A stretch of 64,000 nt of DNA, taken from positions 5,375,215-5,439,214 of the forward strand of contig JAHNZQ020000308.1 in NCBI GenBank assembly GCA_019155205.2, in the 5' to 3' direction. This document shows, piece by piece, positions 33,511 to 44,249 of this stretch. The DNA is from Gracilaria vermiculophylla (Eukaryota; Rhodophyta; Florideophyceae; Gracilariales; Gracilariaceae). The stretch's first letter is position 1; each line of letters begins with the position of its first letter. Under the pieces are notes generated by a model. That model did not search any database. It was not told where the DNA came from and was given only the letters and a program-made list of their open reading frames with translations. The position numbers and the translations under genes were made by a program.

Positions 33511-33926
33511 AAACGCCTCTCCGCATACGCGCTTCTGTTTAGCAAAGAGGAAGGGAGCCCCCAACCGGAGTGGTATGTGAGAGTGGGTCCCCAACCAAAA
33601 TTATTTTTGCCTCCGCTATCTATCACCCACCTGGAGTTCTCTTTTTCGCCTCCAAGACGCCGTTGCCCGCTTTTATAACGTTCTCGCTGTGCCCCTTCGT
33701 GTCACTGAGCGCGTGGAAACGGCTCCGTTGTACTGCAACTACGGTTCACAGAGCTCCTGCTCCAACTCAAGAATCTTTTATTCCGCCACTACCGGGAACT
33801 AACTTCCCTCTCCGGGTTTTATTTCATCTACAGGTCACCAAATCGCGTCCTGCACTCTGCTTCGAGGTAAGCTTTCGCCGTGCGCGCTTGGCTCTCAAAA
33901 AACTCCGCCAGGCTTTCCTTGATAAC

Positions 33927-36117
33927 CTACATCGAGATTCGGTCCGGCCGGGCCTCATGGAGTTCTAGGACCCAGGTACGATCCTCGCGCAGTGCCTCTA
34001 AGAGAGACGCCGGAGCAAGACGGCCCGTCACCAGGCACGCCTGCACAAACTCTTGGAAGGCTGCACCCAGAGCCCCAGAGGATAGCCCGCCCGCGGGTGC
34101 ACCATAAGCGGCCACCTCCGTCGAAGGAACAACAACCGCCACTGAAGTAGTCGGTGACGGCGGACCGGCTAGGACAGGGGCCTCCCGAAGGGATTCTGCA
34201 GGCACAGTCGAGGAGGTCGCCAGAGCCAAGAATGGAATAGGCCAAGGAGGTGACGGCGGTACTGGAACCGAAACGCTCCTCAGTCGAGGATGAATAACAG
34301 GCACAGGGACCATCCGCACTCGGGGTTGCACCACCGGGGCTAAAGCAACAGGGACTGAAGTAATCTCGTCTTCTGCTGTAGGAGACCCGGCGTCGACCAC
34401 TGCGGGAGGATCCGGCATCGAGGCTGGACGCTGCGTCCAAAACTCAGAAGGCGCAGCCACATCTTGGGACGGAGTTGGTAGCCGACGGGGAGTCCAAGTG
34501 GCCAGGCTCTCCACCATCGGGTCTTAGCTAGGGACCAGGAGCCATGGCACCTGAGGACCCCGGGAAGAGACAAGACGGGGAAAGGCCTGAGAGGCTCGCC
34601 CGTCTCCATTGGTGCTTCTCACTATAGTGTCATACTCGTCTTCGCCATAATCACACCAAAAAAAGCCCGGCGTATCGTTTCACGCCACCTGCAGGTTTTA
34701 GTCCAGCAGCGCCTCCGCCTCTGATTCACTCAATGCGGTGCTCTTGATCAGGTTCTGAATCCCAAAGGAGCGAAGGACCCGGATAATCGACGCCGACAAG
34801 GGGAGCAAACGTCCGGCGGTTGGCTGATACGAAGAATCCCAGTAGAGGCGACCGTCATAGCACCGAGTATAGGAAGTGAAGTCTTCGTCCGCTGCTTGGA
34901 GATACGCCATTAAGGTGCCGACCACAAACTCAGTCGAGTGAATCAACAAGACAAAATGCCTTAAGGAGTCATGGGGATGCAGAACCTCCGAGGTGTGATA
35001 CGCAAAGATAATGAGCGTTGCCACATAGAGTTGCGGGGATACCTAATGGTACTTATAGGAGTCATTTACCTTTAGGTGATACTTCGGACGTCGCCCGGAA
35101 GGCATGTCGTGTAACTCCGTATTCTGCCAACCGTAGAAGTATCCAAAGGCGGTCCGCACTCGGGTCTCATTCGTGAAGTGCGTCCCCAACCAGTTGCGGT
35201 TGAGCCAGTAGAGGCGATCGTAAGGGGGATAGAAGGGCAACACTGCAAGGGCAGAGCGTCCATCGGCGATGCTTCCGGGACGCCGCGCTCGCTGGTGTGA
35301 ACTTTCCTTGTGGAGGAGTACTTGGATTCGAGCCTGAATCTACCGCTTTTCGGCACATTAGAGGGAAGCAGTGTCGCAGAGCGCCACCGTGGTCGGAGCG
35401 ATGCCACAGTGCACCGGAATGGGGAGCTGGTGAGCGCGAAAGGCTTCCACCCGTTTAGCTTCTGGTCGTTCCAAGCAATCTCCAATAGGGCGCGGAATCT
35501 CATTGCCTGGGGGTACGGTCCAGAATGGTGAATGTAGTCTTGCACGGGGCACGGGAAACTGGCGCGCCTGTCGTGGAAAGGCACAAAGACTGGCGGGGCT
35601 CGATGGTCGAAGTGCTCCTCTGGGCGAGATGGTGCACCGATAGAAGTGTGATGAACCTCAGAATCGGACCGAGCCGTAGGCGTCTGGGTTGGCGACGTCA
35701 TTCCGAAGGTGTACGTTTCTGGAAGTATTGCAACCGAGTGTGTCGTAGCACCTGAGGAGAATGACCTGACCCCACTCTGGGAGCGGCACGCTGATATACG
35801 CCCGACCGGGGGGGTTAGCCGCGTTGAGATGCAGTCATGAAAGGCGGGGAGAGGACGGATGACGGGATGCCGCCGAGATATGAAGCACCATGCCAAGCGG
35901 AGAGTTCATAGCGGACGGGAGACGACGACAAGGCAGACGGGGAAAATATAAGTGTGTTGTTTCCCTTCAGGATGAAAGAGCGGACGAGACAGCGCGGCGT
36001 TGTCAAAAAGGGGTCTTTGAGGGAATCGGGATGCCGCGCGTTCCAGCACGTGCAATTTGCGCCAGGAAAGAGTGATGAGGATAAGTCGAGAAGAGCTGGG
36101 GCCCGGAACCACCGCAA
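33927..36117 (-). pseudogene. Antisense coding block inside element A
   Basis: Between the chromodomain and the 3' LTR the minus strand has long overlapping frames. 35896-35072 (with an Asp/His-rich HHSGPYPQAMRFRALLEIAW) changes frame near 35290 into 35243-35043 (PPYDRLYWLNRNWLGTHF, AFGYFYGWQNTELHD). One stop later comes 35024-34698 (HTSEVLHPHDSLRHFVLLIH, YTRCYDGRLYWDSS). Then an acidic FFWCDYGEDEYDTIVR stretch (about 34690-34610) and a Pro/Val-rich frame 34517-33927 ending FQEFVQACLVTGRLAPASLL. Balanced protein-like composition suggests one former gene of perhaps 600-700 codons. I recognise no domain. Ty3 elements do not normally need such a gene; it could be an acquired cargo or envelope-position gene. 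Confidence 0.5.
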
Positions 36118-36290
36118 CCGAGATGCACGAGCCCGCGGTTGGTACGCCGCGCAGGAGTAGGGGAGTAGGGAGGGACGCCTGAAGGAGAAGATCTGTCACA
36201 TCGCGGAAGGCCGCTCTGACCCCAGCACCGATAAGAGCCGCTTACGGGCCGAGCTATGGAAAGATACACCTCGAGGACGTAATCCAATTC

Positions 36291-36303
36291 AAGAAAGGGG
36301 GTA
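36291..36303 (+). other. Polypurine tract of element A
   Basis: AAGAAAGGGGGTA abuts the 3' LTR start at 36304. Confidence 0.65.
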
Positions 36304-37358
36304 TGTAGTACAGTGGATCCTAAGGTGGTACGGTAGTGTGGCTTTACTACGGAATAATCCTAACGAGGGCCCGTATTTTAGTAACCGAGCCACGTTGTGC
36401 TTACTTCGGCCCATATGCGCTATAGTACCCCTGAGAAACGGTAGAATACAGATTTATTTTGGTAAATATGTGCAGATAATTACTACAGTAGTTAGACCTG
36501 TCGAGGCGGGCTTCCGGCGGGACACATAATCTGCCGGTCGAGCTCCACCTCTCGGGAAGTATAGCAAGCACCCTTGAGTCTTCGTCTATGTTACTGGTTG
36601 AAGACTCCCGTCGAACATCCTAAAGGTTTCTAAGCCACCAATCTCCAGGCCGCCTTGCAGCAGCGCCTGTTGAAGCATTGTCCGCACAGTGAACCTCTGC
36701 CTCCGCTTAGTGTTTCCGCATCCCTTTTAAGAATTCCCTGTAAAGATTTAAATTTGTTTTATGCTTTTATTATATGATTCATGAGTAATAGACTTGATAT
36801 TGTATGGTATGCGTAATTTAGATGCATTCCTTGTGAAATTGCAGTTTGATTCGATGTGTTGTTTGCCCTAAACAGGCTTTACAACCACGTTTGACAATCC
36901 ATGTCATTATGCTATGTTTGAAGTAATAAGCATTACAGAAACCTGTTGGCACTCTTGCCGTCAATGTAAGCATCCGAATCGTGTCCACGACGGAATGTTC
37001 CAGAAGCATCTTGCGAAGGACAACCGTCCCATGAAGGACATTCGTTTCGACTTTGCATAGCTGGCAATAAGATGTTTCAAAGCTAGTGCATCTAAAGGGG
37101 TACCGTAGAAATCACTTATTGCGGCCTCGTTTTCGAAGGTCTGATTCTCTATATAAAACATGGTCGACCCGCCGACTTCTCCTCGACTGGTCACCATCGT
37201 TCACGTTCTCAACCATTGACCCAACGTTGTACCATTCCCCGAGCTCGCGACAGCAAGAACCGGAGACCACCTTTAGGAATTTGCGCCTTTGCAGTCAACA
37301 AAAACTCCTATTGGACGTTGTGTACTACCACCTCTAAAGGAGGACTGACGGTACTACA
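36304..37358 (+). repeat. 3' LTR of element A, with insertion
   Basis: 36304-36738 and 37239-37358 together match 26272-26826 (GTACAGTG.ATCCTAA, GAGACC/TAGACCTG.CGAGG.GGGC, CTCGCGACAGC, CCTA..GGAC.TT.TGTA.TACC). The middle 0.5 kb is foreign. Confidence 0.8.
36739..37239. mobile_element. 0.5-kb insertion in the A LTR with a 6-bp duplication
   Basis: ATTCCC ends both the left LTR part (36733-36738) and the insert (37234-37239), as expected of a target-site duplication. The insert is AT-rich, without obvious terminal repeats. On the minus strand a frame of about 97 codons without a stop (about 37110-36818) holds Cys-x2-Cys pairs at each end (YCQLC and GCKAC), like a zinc-binding protein piece. 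Origin unknown. Confidence 0.55.
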
Positions 37359-38180
37359 ATAATCTTCTATCTCTAATGCAGACAGAGAAGAAGGAGAGAT
37401 TTATCCTAGATAGTAATCTTCAAATTTGACAGATACGAATAATGAGCAGAAAAAAGAGTGGTCTCGGAGGTGAACGGCGCAGTGACTCTCACTGTAGAAC
37501 GTTTTCAAACACTAATAAGGGTAGAGAGGAAAACATAAACAAATGGTCGTGAATTTGTATAATTCAGGAAATTATGAAATAAATCTATTTGATTAATATA
37601 AATTGTGTCAAAATGCCGACATGGTTCGCCTCGATAGGATTCTTCACGAGCCTAAAGTCATCGTATCCAATTTCTATGGCAGTTCTTTCTTTGTATTTCT
37701 GAAACACATTTCTGATTAAAGCCTTTTTGAATGAGAGAAGACGCGATTCAGACCACTTCCAACATCAACAAGGTAAAGCGAATACCTTGAAAACTAAATT
37801 TGAAAACTTATACATCTATTTTCGATGGATTTTAAGGTCCTTTCATGTACTTGAAGCCCCATGTCACAATGTTTTCCAGATTCAAATTCGACGCATAGCC
37901 TATTTAGTCTCCTTCCTTTCTCTTTGACGAGGTTTGGATCGAGCTGCAGAGCATAAACCCGGAGTCTGTATACGCGTAAGTATTCTATAAAACTCGGAGA
38001 GACAGCAAGCATATTCATGACAAAGGAATCTGGTGAAAAGAGTCTTGATGTATTCAAATAACGAAACCTTGTCGGAGAATATCTAAATATTCCTTTAAAA
38101 CTATTATTTTGAAACGATTACTGAAAGTTCTCAAAGTTAGAGCCATGGGTTGCGATTGATGGATATAGTACATTCTGTTA
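37359..38180 (-). pseudogene. F-box/LRR-like pseudogene, fragment 3
   Basis: 37359-37430 and about 37611-38178 match 8124-8750 of the intact gene (CTATCTC, GATAGTAAT, GGTTCGCCTCGA, then continuous similarity to ATATAGT). About 180 bp at 37431-37610 have no match in the intact copy. Short frames such as 38057-37794 keep the family's sequence (LFSPDSFVMNMLAVSPSFIE against LCSPDSHVMSMLAVSPIFIE), showing a formerly coding origin. Confidence 0.8.
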
Positions 38181-39463
38181 CAGTGCGTTTCAAAAGTATT
38201 GGACAGTGCAAAAGTGCGCCAAAATATGGATTTTGCCTACTGAGGCCACCACCCTTTGTTAAAATCCTCAAAAACGCGTTTCAAAAGTATAAGACATTTC
38301 CAACTCGCGCGTGATTATTTCCACATTATGTTGCTTTCTTTCCTCAAAAAGACACAAGATCTTACAAAGTAAAAGCTTAAAACACAATAATGTAAATAGT
38401 ACCTTAGATCTATGCCATTGTTCTCATTTTTATACCGATTTATTCAATACTTACTGTAATATAAACATAAAATTTTATTGATAGCTTAATAGTGCTCAGC
38501 AAAAACAATGAGTATAACGTTTTGCAAAAACATTGTCTTGACAATCTTTTCTGCACTCAAAACCCATGAAAAGAACGAATCGTTTACAAAAAATGAATAG
38601 AAAGGTAATGAAAAACGCTTTAAAGTTCTTTCGGTTTATAGAACTGAACAACGTTTCCTTTTGAAAGCTGCAAATCAACAAATAATGGTGATACAGTATG
38701 CAATGAGCACTGAAAAAAAAGTCACCTGCAAAAAGAATGCATTTGAAAATGAGTAAAACTTTGATTAAGATGAAAAAAAAAGTTTTACATATTGTTATCA
38801 TAAGCAACAAACATCAAATAAAATTTGAACATAGATAAGTTTTATTAGAACTCATATTATGCTATGTACTGGATTGTAGATGAAGACAACTACGTATAAG
38901 CCTTTTCAGTAAGCATTATAGACTTACGAAGGATTTGAAATGCTTTAACACAACGTTTTATAAAATTTTACATATCTTATCAGAAATGTAAACTGGTTTT
39001 TTACCAAGATAGCGCCGTCGTTTAGGAGTCTATAGCAATGAAAAAAGTTCTTCGCTTGCTATAGACTAATGCCACGCAGATACTCACGCGTTAGATTTAC
39101 ATCAACCCTCTTGAAACCGAATAATCTGTACTCGCTAGAATGATTTATGGCCATTATAGGCCATTCTGAACAGGTTTTGATTAAAAGAAAAGTATTGGAA
39201 ATAGCGCGAAAACTATGAATATTTTAAGTATGGGAAGTTAGAAAAACGCGATGCAAAAGCGTTGAATTAGTATTGTTTGGTACACAAAAGCGAAACTCAT
39301 CTACTGAAGAAGGCAAAATGAAGGTTGAAAGGGAAATGTCCTATGATTTTGAAACGGTTTTTTAACTTGGAAGTTTTTTGAGAACTAATTTTGGTAGCAC
39401 TACAGTACTAAAAACGATGATTTGCATCAAAATGCCAGGTGTCCTATACTTTTGAAACAGACT
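38181..39463 (+). mobile_element. Tc1/mariner, copy 2 (heavily decayed)
   Basis: 1283 bp, the same length as the copy at 2706. Left terminus CAGTGCGTTTCAAAAGTAT, right terminus its near complement, preceded by TA (38179-38180) and followed by TTATA. The transposase is unreadable as a frame, but pieces remain: VFYQDSAVV where copy 1 has QQDTAPVH, and VLARMIYGHYRPF against LLARMVYAHGRQF. It splits the F-box/LRR-like pseudogene. Confidence 0.8.
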
Positions 39464-40050
39464 TTATAGATATTTTGGAATAAAGGAATTTTCAATGCTC
39501 GAAGGTTGTCTCCAATAATATCACACAGAAGGCCTAGTATCGTGATCATAGATTTTTCTCAAAAAGCGTACATTGAAAAATATCTTCCTGAAATTACATA
39601 TATCAATCCCCTAATGAGTTTTCTTACGTAAATAGAAAACTAATATCAACAACGTTGGCTTTCATGTGTTTGGAATATGCTTGAAGATATTGATACTTTT
39701 TCATAATGTAAATGAACATCGCCTTACTTTTTCCGCTCATGAGAACGATAAAGAGACGTTTAAATGAAATGAAGTAGAAGTACATTTTTAGGCATCTTAA
39801 GTGAGGCGTGCACATTCATGTTTCACAACATACAGAGCCACTTGTTGCTTTATTTTCAGAGATAGCTGCGACACGTTCTCTCATGGTTCTTGAAGCGATT
39901 GCGGGAAAACATAAAGTAATTTTCTTTCTGTCAATTTAAACACAGCTTCTTTCCTAAAGCTCGCGCTGTGGCGCAGAGCAAGAAAAGGAATAAAGAATGA
40001 AAAGTTCAGAAGAAGATGTTTTGCAAGTTCTAAGCTTCTTGAAAATGATC
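39464..40050 (-). pseudogene. F-box/LRR-like pseudogene, fragment 4 (5' side)
   Basis: Matches 8755-9370: AAGGAATTTTCAAT.C.CGAAGGTT onward, through the start codon region (ATTCATGTTTCACAACATACAG) and about 250 bp upstream of it, so the promoter area was duplicated too. Stops and indels occur; the frame 39815-39624 preserves part of the N-terminal sequence. Confidence 0.75.
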
Positions 40051-40659
40051 ACTGAATGGCTGTGCTTAGTTTGTACGTACCACAGCATGAACGAAACTTT
40101 CAGATATTCAATCGCGGGAGGTATGGAATAAAGTCACTGTACCAAACCATATATCATTTCCTAATAAATTTCCTTTCTTTTCAGTACGTTGGTAGCCTTG
40201 ACTTTGTTTTTTGCTTCTTATTTCCTTCCGCTTCAGGTAAAATGAGAATAACATTCCTGTGAACAACAACAATTGTTTAATTTTTTAAGAAAGCAATTAT
40301 AAAGAATAATTCCACGCGAAGCCATATGCGAGCACGTAAGTACGTGATGGTCTTTGCCAGATCATTCTCTCCACGCACCCTTATACATCAGTCGTGTACT
40401 TCAGGATCTAAGAATTCTGTCTAAAGTCCGAAAGTAGATGATTACTGATTTTAAACAGAAAATATTGACTATGTTAAAAAAACCGTATAGAACTGACTTT
40501 GACCTAACCGAAAAATCACTAAATCCCAAAGCCCCACGGACTTTTTTATCCAGCAACCCAAGACATTCTGCCAGAGTCTAAGTCCAGTGACCTTTTCAAA
40601 AAAATTCCAATATCTCAGAGATGTGCACTCCAATCAAAACTCACACATATTTTTTTAAA
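40051..40659. other. Intergenic, nothing recognised
   Basis: AT-rich. It lies where the first unit holds the peptide gene, the dispersed repeat and the peroxidase gene, none of which is seen here. Confidence 0.45.
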
Positions 40660-41510
40660 AAAAAATGATTTTGGACATTCAAACATAAAAACATTCAAAC
40701 AAGCAGCTACTTGGTAAATATTACGCACAACCATTTGGATTGCTAGTGTCATTAAGCTTTGACACATATGTTGTAGTCACGGCGTGGCTGACGTTCGTAT
40801 GTTTGCGCTTCGGACTTTCTATACACTTCTACCCTTCGAGTAAAAATTCAATCGAACACGAATGGGCTCTTCTTGACCCTACAACCACCAGAAATGAATG
40901 TTGCTTCAGCTCCATTTTGCATTTCAAGTACTTGCACGCACTAGATTTCTTTTCGTTGCGCAGAAAACCCAAACCCCGCGGTAATGCAAAACGATCAGGG
41001 TGGCTTTCGAGTGTTTTCGTTTTTCAGAACGACCCTTGCAATTGCAAGATTAGAAACGCACAAAGTCGGCGTTTGATTTTGTGATTTCAAAAATCGTTCA
41101 CTTGCAAATGGCTGAAACCTTTAGAGAAGGTCACGCGGTCACCCTAAATCAGAAACGAAAACAACATTTTGATCAATGCAAATATTTGATCCACATTTGT
41201 TTTCTCGTTTTTTTTGGGGGGGGGGGGGGGGGTTTAAGAGGCATACACCGTATTCAACCGAAAATTCACGAAACAACTATTTTGTGAGCACCTAAGTGTC
41301 GAAAGTATACTATTCAAATTTACCAAAAGGGCGGATTTGTTAGTTGATTTTACACATTTTTAGTACATACACACCACTGAAAATAAAAAAAGGCAATCTG
41401 AAAAAGCAGTAATCGCGTCACATTGAACTTGTTTGGAAATCATAGCGCCTAACATTTTGTGGATTAATGCACCCAGAGGGCGCCCAGAGTACGTCTCCCG
41501 AAAACACATA
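40660..41510. repeat. Duplicated segment X, copy 2
   Basis: Partner of 14640-15520 with many small indels. Its open frames are not in phase with copy 1. It contains the 17-base G run at 41216-41232 where copy 1 has five G. Confidence 0.7.
41216..41232. repeat. Homopolymer of 17 G
   Basis: Preceded by eight T. The matching site in copy 1 (about 15207-15211) is T7G5, so the tract expanded after duplication, or is an assembly artefact of a long homopolymer. Confidence 0.9.
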
Positions 41511-41756
41511 AACATTTGAGAAAAGGGTTTTCACATGTTTCTAACATTTTTAAATATTCCAAATAAAATAGGAAATGCTCCTCACGGCCTTTCTTTGGCA
41601 AAACGATAACGTGCGTACCTGGCAAAACAATATCGTGCTTACCGATATCTGTCTAATTTACTTCATATGGGTATTAATGCTTAATATTGTACAAATTCTA
41701 AATTCCTAGTGCATTGTATTGGCTATGAACTCTGCAAAAAAAAGAAAAAAATGCTG

Positions 41757-43397
41757 TTAATGACAGTTGTTCCACCAAATTGAGAGCTCCGAGTAAATGT
41801 CGCTGACATCTGCCTCACTTGATTCCGAAAATGACTGAACGGCCAGTAGGGCATCCTTTAAGTAAACCTTCAAATGTTCTCTACAGCACTCGCAAACAGT
41901 GCTTGGTGCCCATGAAAAACTTATTCTCTCTACACTTGGTGCGTTTTCGATCAAGCACTGGAAAAAATAAGGTATTCCTGCCAAGAATTTTACATCTTCC
42001 TCCATCGAAACCTTGCATTGTTCTGAAGATATTGCCGATTCTTGTCTAAATAGATGTATTCTCCTGATTCTATGCATTTGAGAGGCTACTTCCAAAAACG
42101 TCTGGTTGATTTCTTCCGTCATTTCATTTTCGTTAAAGTGTTTCACAAGAGATGAGGAGCATTCCAAATTGATAATCGGCCCACATCTTTCCAAAATGCG
42201 CGATAAGAATCCGAATACAACGCCTGCGCTTTCGGTAATGGTTGGGCTTCGTCTGCAATCGATGGTTTCCAACGACCTTCTTCCCAAGTCTAGCAATGTG
42301 TGCACAGAATCCCTCCTGAATGGATCGAAAATATAATTGGTCATGCAAGTTTCAAGTCCAAAATGCAAAATCTTCAGGCCACTCAGTGAAGATGGGAAGG
42401 TCATTAGTAGCATGTTTGAATTTATGCTGAAATCAACTTCTGTGAATACTGGTCCATTGTGTACAGCATTTCTTGGCATAATCAACACGGTCTTTGTAGA
42501 TTCTTTTCTTAGAATAAGATCAGCATATCCTGAAAATTTTTCACATAGAGCACCGAAATTTCCAGCATCTAGGTCTGAAAGCACTGTGGCCTTGAAGCTT
42601 TTCAAATTGGGCATAATTGTTTTTCCATGGTTATACATATGCAACATTATGGAGTTTTCTGCTGCAAAGCAAACAAAACTATCATCTTTAGTTTCTTGCT
42701 CTCCAGACAGCCGTGCAGATCCGTATCCAAGTATTCCAAGATGTTTGATATGATGTCCTTTCCTGTCGAGATAGTCAGTAAAACGTTGTACAGAATATGG
42801 ATCCAGTCTGCCTATACTTAGCTCCTCCAAATTTGAAGGACTGTTCATCAGAGCATCTATCGAAATCTTGCTAGCGGTTGACAAAAAGATGGATCTTAAA
42901 TTAGGAAGTTGCTTTAAAACGCTCTTCATCATCAATTCCTCTTCGACTGAGTTTTGATATACATAGAGCTTTTGCAACTCGGAGCATGCCACAACCTCTT
43001 CAAGAATTGCGCAACTGCCTTCGGAGTGGGCAACTACCGGTATTTTCAAGGTTTTTAGATTTCTTTTGTGAGTCCCTGCGGCTGCTCTACACAAATATGC
43101 AGCGACTTGGGCATGATCTTCAAAAAGCTCCATTCGATGTTTATCTGCATAAATTTCTCTTGAATATCTTTCCTCGGGACGAATTACATTATTTGCCACA
43201 AAATCCAGGCTGTGAACTCTGTTTTCAATGAATCGCATAAAGACTCTGTGAAATACATCAGGAGAGAAAACTAGGGTCCCCTTGGCACACACTTCTTCTA
43301 TGGACGCAAAATTCTGTGTCTGGATAGAACTTTGGATAGGATTCCAGTGCTCTAATATTTCGTAAACGAGATCATCTGGAAGGTTTCTGTGCGTCAT
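41757..43397 (-). CDS. F-box-like LRR protein, 546 aa
   Basis: Single exon. The N-terminus NLPDDLVYEILEHW fits the start of an F-box helix (LPDELL..IL), the Skp1-binding motif of SCF ubiquitin ligases. Residues 60-480 are leucine-rich with irregular repeats (NLKTLKIP 113-120, NLRSIFL, NLEELSIGRL, LKILHFG), a likely substrate-binding solenoid. The C-terminus has CECCREHLKVYL. Homologous to 7492-9099 across its length, but clearly diverged. Start is the first ATG after a TATA-like box at 43529. It occupies a 2.7-kb stretch (41.5-44.2 kb) missing from the first unit. The ubiquitin-ligase role is inferred from the F-box only. Confidence 0.85.
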   Translation of the reverse strand: MTHRNLPDDLVYEILEHWNPIQSSIQTQNFASIEEVCAKGTLVFSPDVFHRVFMRFIENRVHSLDFVANNVIRPEERYSREIYADKHRMELFEDHAQVAAYLCRAAAGTHKRNLKTLKIPVVAHSEGSCAILEEVVACSELQKLYVYQNSVEEELMMKSVLKQLPNLRSIFLSTASKISIDALMNSPSNLEELSIGRLDPYSVQRFTDYLDRKGHHIKHLGILGYGSARLSGEQETKDDSFVCFAAENSIMLHMYNHGKTIMPNLKSFKATVLSDLDAGNFGALCEKFSGYADLILRKESTKTVLIMPRNAVHNGPVFTEVDFSINSNMLLMTFPSSLSGLKILHFGLETCMTNYIFDPFRRDSVHTLLDLGRRSLETIDCRRSPTITESAGVVFGFLSRILERCGPIINLECSSSLVKHFNENEMTEEINQTFLEVASQMHRIRRIHLFRQESAISSEQCKVSMEEDVKFLAGIPYFFQCLIENAPSVERISFSWAPSTVCECCREHLKVYLKDALLAVQSFSESSEADVSDIYSELSIWWNNCH

Positions 43398-43528
43398 GAT
43401 TCTCTATTTTTATCTAAATGTATAATCAATGCCAACTTCAAATTTAAATGGCTTGAGAAAGAATACAGGAGATCAGCACTTAATGTACAATCGTTTCAAA
43501 AGATAATGTGTTACGTTTCTTCATCTTA

Positions 43529-43535
43529 TTTATAT
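43529..43535 (-). promoter_or_regulatory. TATA-like box of the F-box gene
   Basis: The gene strand reads ATATAAAT, about 130 bp upstream of the ATG at 43397. No other ATG on that strand lies between the expected start of transcription and 43397. Confidence 0.45.
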
Positions 43536-43565
43536 CCTAGGAACCCACGGAACAAGTTGTTGATC

Positions 43566-43850
43566 TCAGCATAGCAATGAAAACATAGAAATGTTATGAT
43601 TGGCTATGAGATATATTTGGCTCACTTCCCGTTTTAGCATGGTCCTCGTTTCCGGTGAAGAAAAACTATTCGGAAGAATCTCCTTAAATATGAGAAAGTA
43701 GTTATCTATTTTAGCATATAAAACGCCAAACTCTGAAATGGGAATCCTTCTCAAAATAGCACCGCTTTCTGAGTCTCGTTCAAGTTTGAAACAATCATGA
43801 GTATTACTGTGTCTTTTTAATTGAAATCTCCATTGTTTGTAATGCAGCAA
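43566..43850 (-). CDS. Hypothetical 94-aa frame upstream of the F-box gene
   Basis: ATG to TAG open frame with rather protein-like composition (KLERDSESGAILRRIPISEF, ILPNSFSSPETRTMLKREV). No signal peptide, domain, TATA box or duplicate. It ends about 170 bp upstream of the F-box ATG on the same strand. It may be a real small gene, an exon, or chance. Confidence 0.25.
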   Translation of the reverse strand: MLHYKQWRFQLKRHSNTHDCFKLERDSESGAILRRIPISEFGVLYAKIDNYFLIFKEILPNSFSSPETRTMLKREVSQIYLIANHNISMFSLLC

Positions 43851-44249
43851 AAAAGCTTTTTTAAGCCGGAAGAGGAACTAATGAATTTCTATGAATATTT
43901 TTCTTTTCATTATGTTTGTCGAATTTCTTCAATTCATTTTGCAATTTTAAAAAAATATGTATCAAGAACTTCCTCACGATACTGAAGAGTAGACGACCAC
44001 ACAGAGCCACAAAATATTTTTGCATGCAAACGAATCTCGAACTGGTGCACAATGCTGCAACTGTATACTGTGGTTCAGCCATCAACAAATTTCAAGTAAA
44101 AAGGATTGCACTACAATAAAATATACACGATAAAACCAATCAAACCAGCAGTAGAGTCTATAGAAAATTAAAAAACCCTTATTTCTTTTTTAGCTCTCGA
44201 ACAAGAGCCAGTTTTATAAAGCTTTGAAGAAAGATGTAAAAATTCATAG
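43851..44249. other. Intergenic, nothing recognised
   Basis: Last part of the stretch specific to the second unit; no coding signal. Confidence 0.35.

Larger units (their letters stand above)
26272..37358 (+). mobile_element. Chromovirus A (Ty3/gypsy), 11.1 kb, inserted in the pseudogene
   Basis: Bounded by direct LTRs (26272-26826 and 36304-37358, the second enlarged by a 0.5-kb insertion). Flanks ATTGT (26267-26271) and ATAAT (37359-37363) are a decayed five-base target duplication, and the host gene continues exactly after it. Order on the plus strand: Gag, protease, reverse transcriptase, RNase H, integrase, chromodomain. Then comes an unusual 2.8-kb region with long frames on the opposite strand before the polypurine tract. 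Many stops; RT and integrase catalytic residues changed. Confidence 0.85.
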
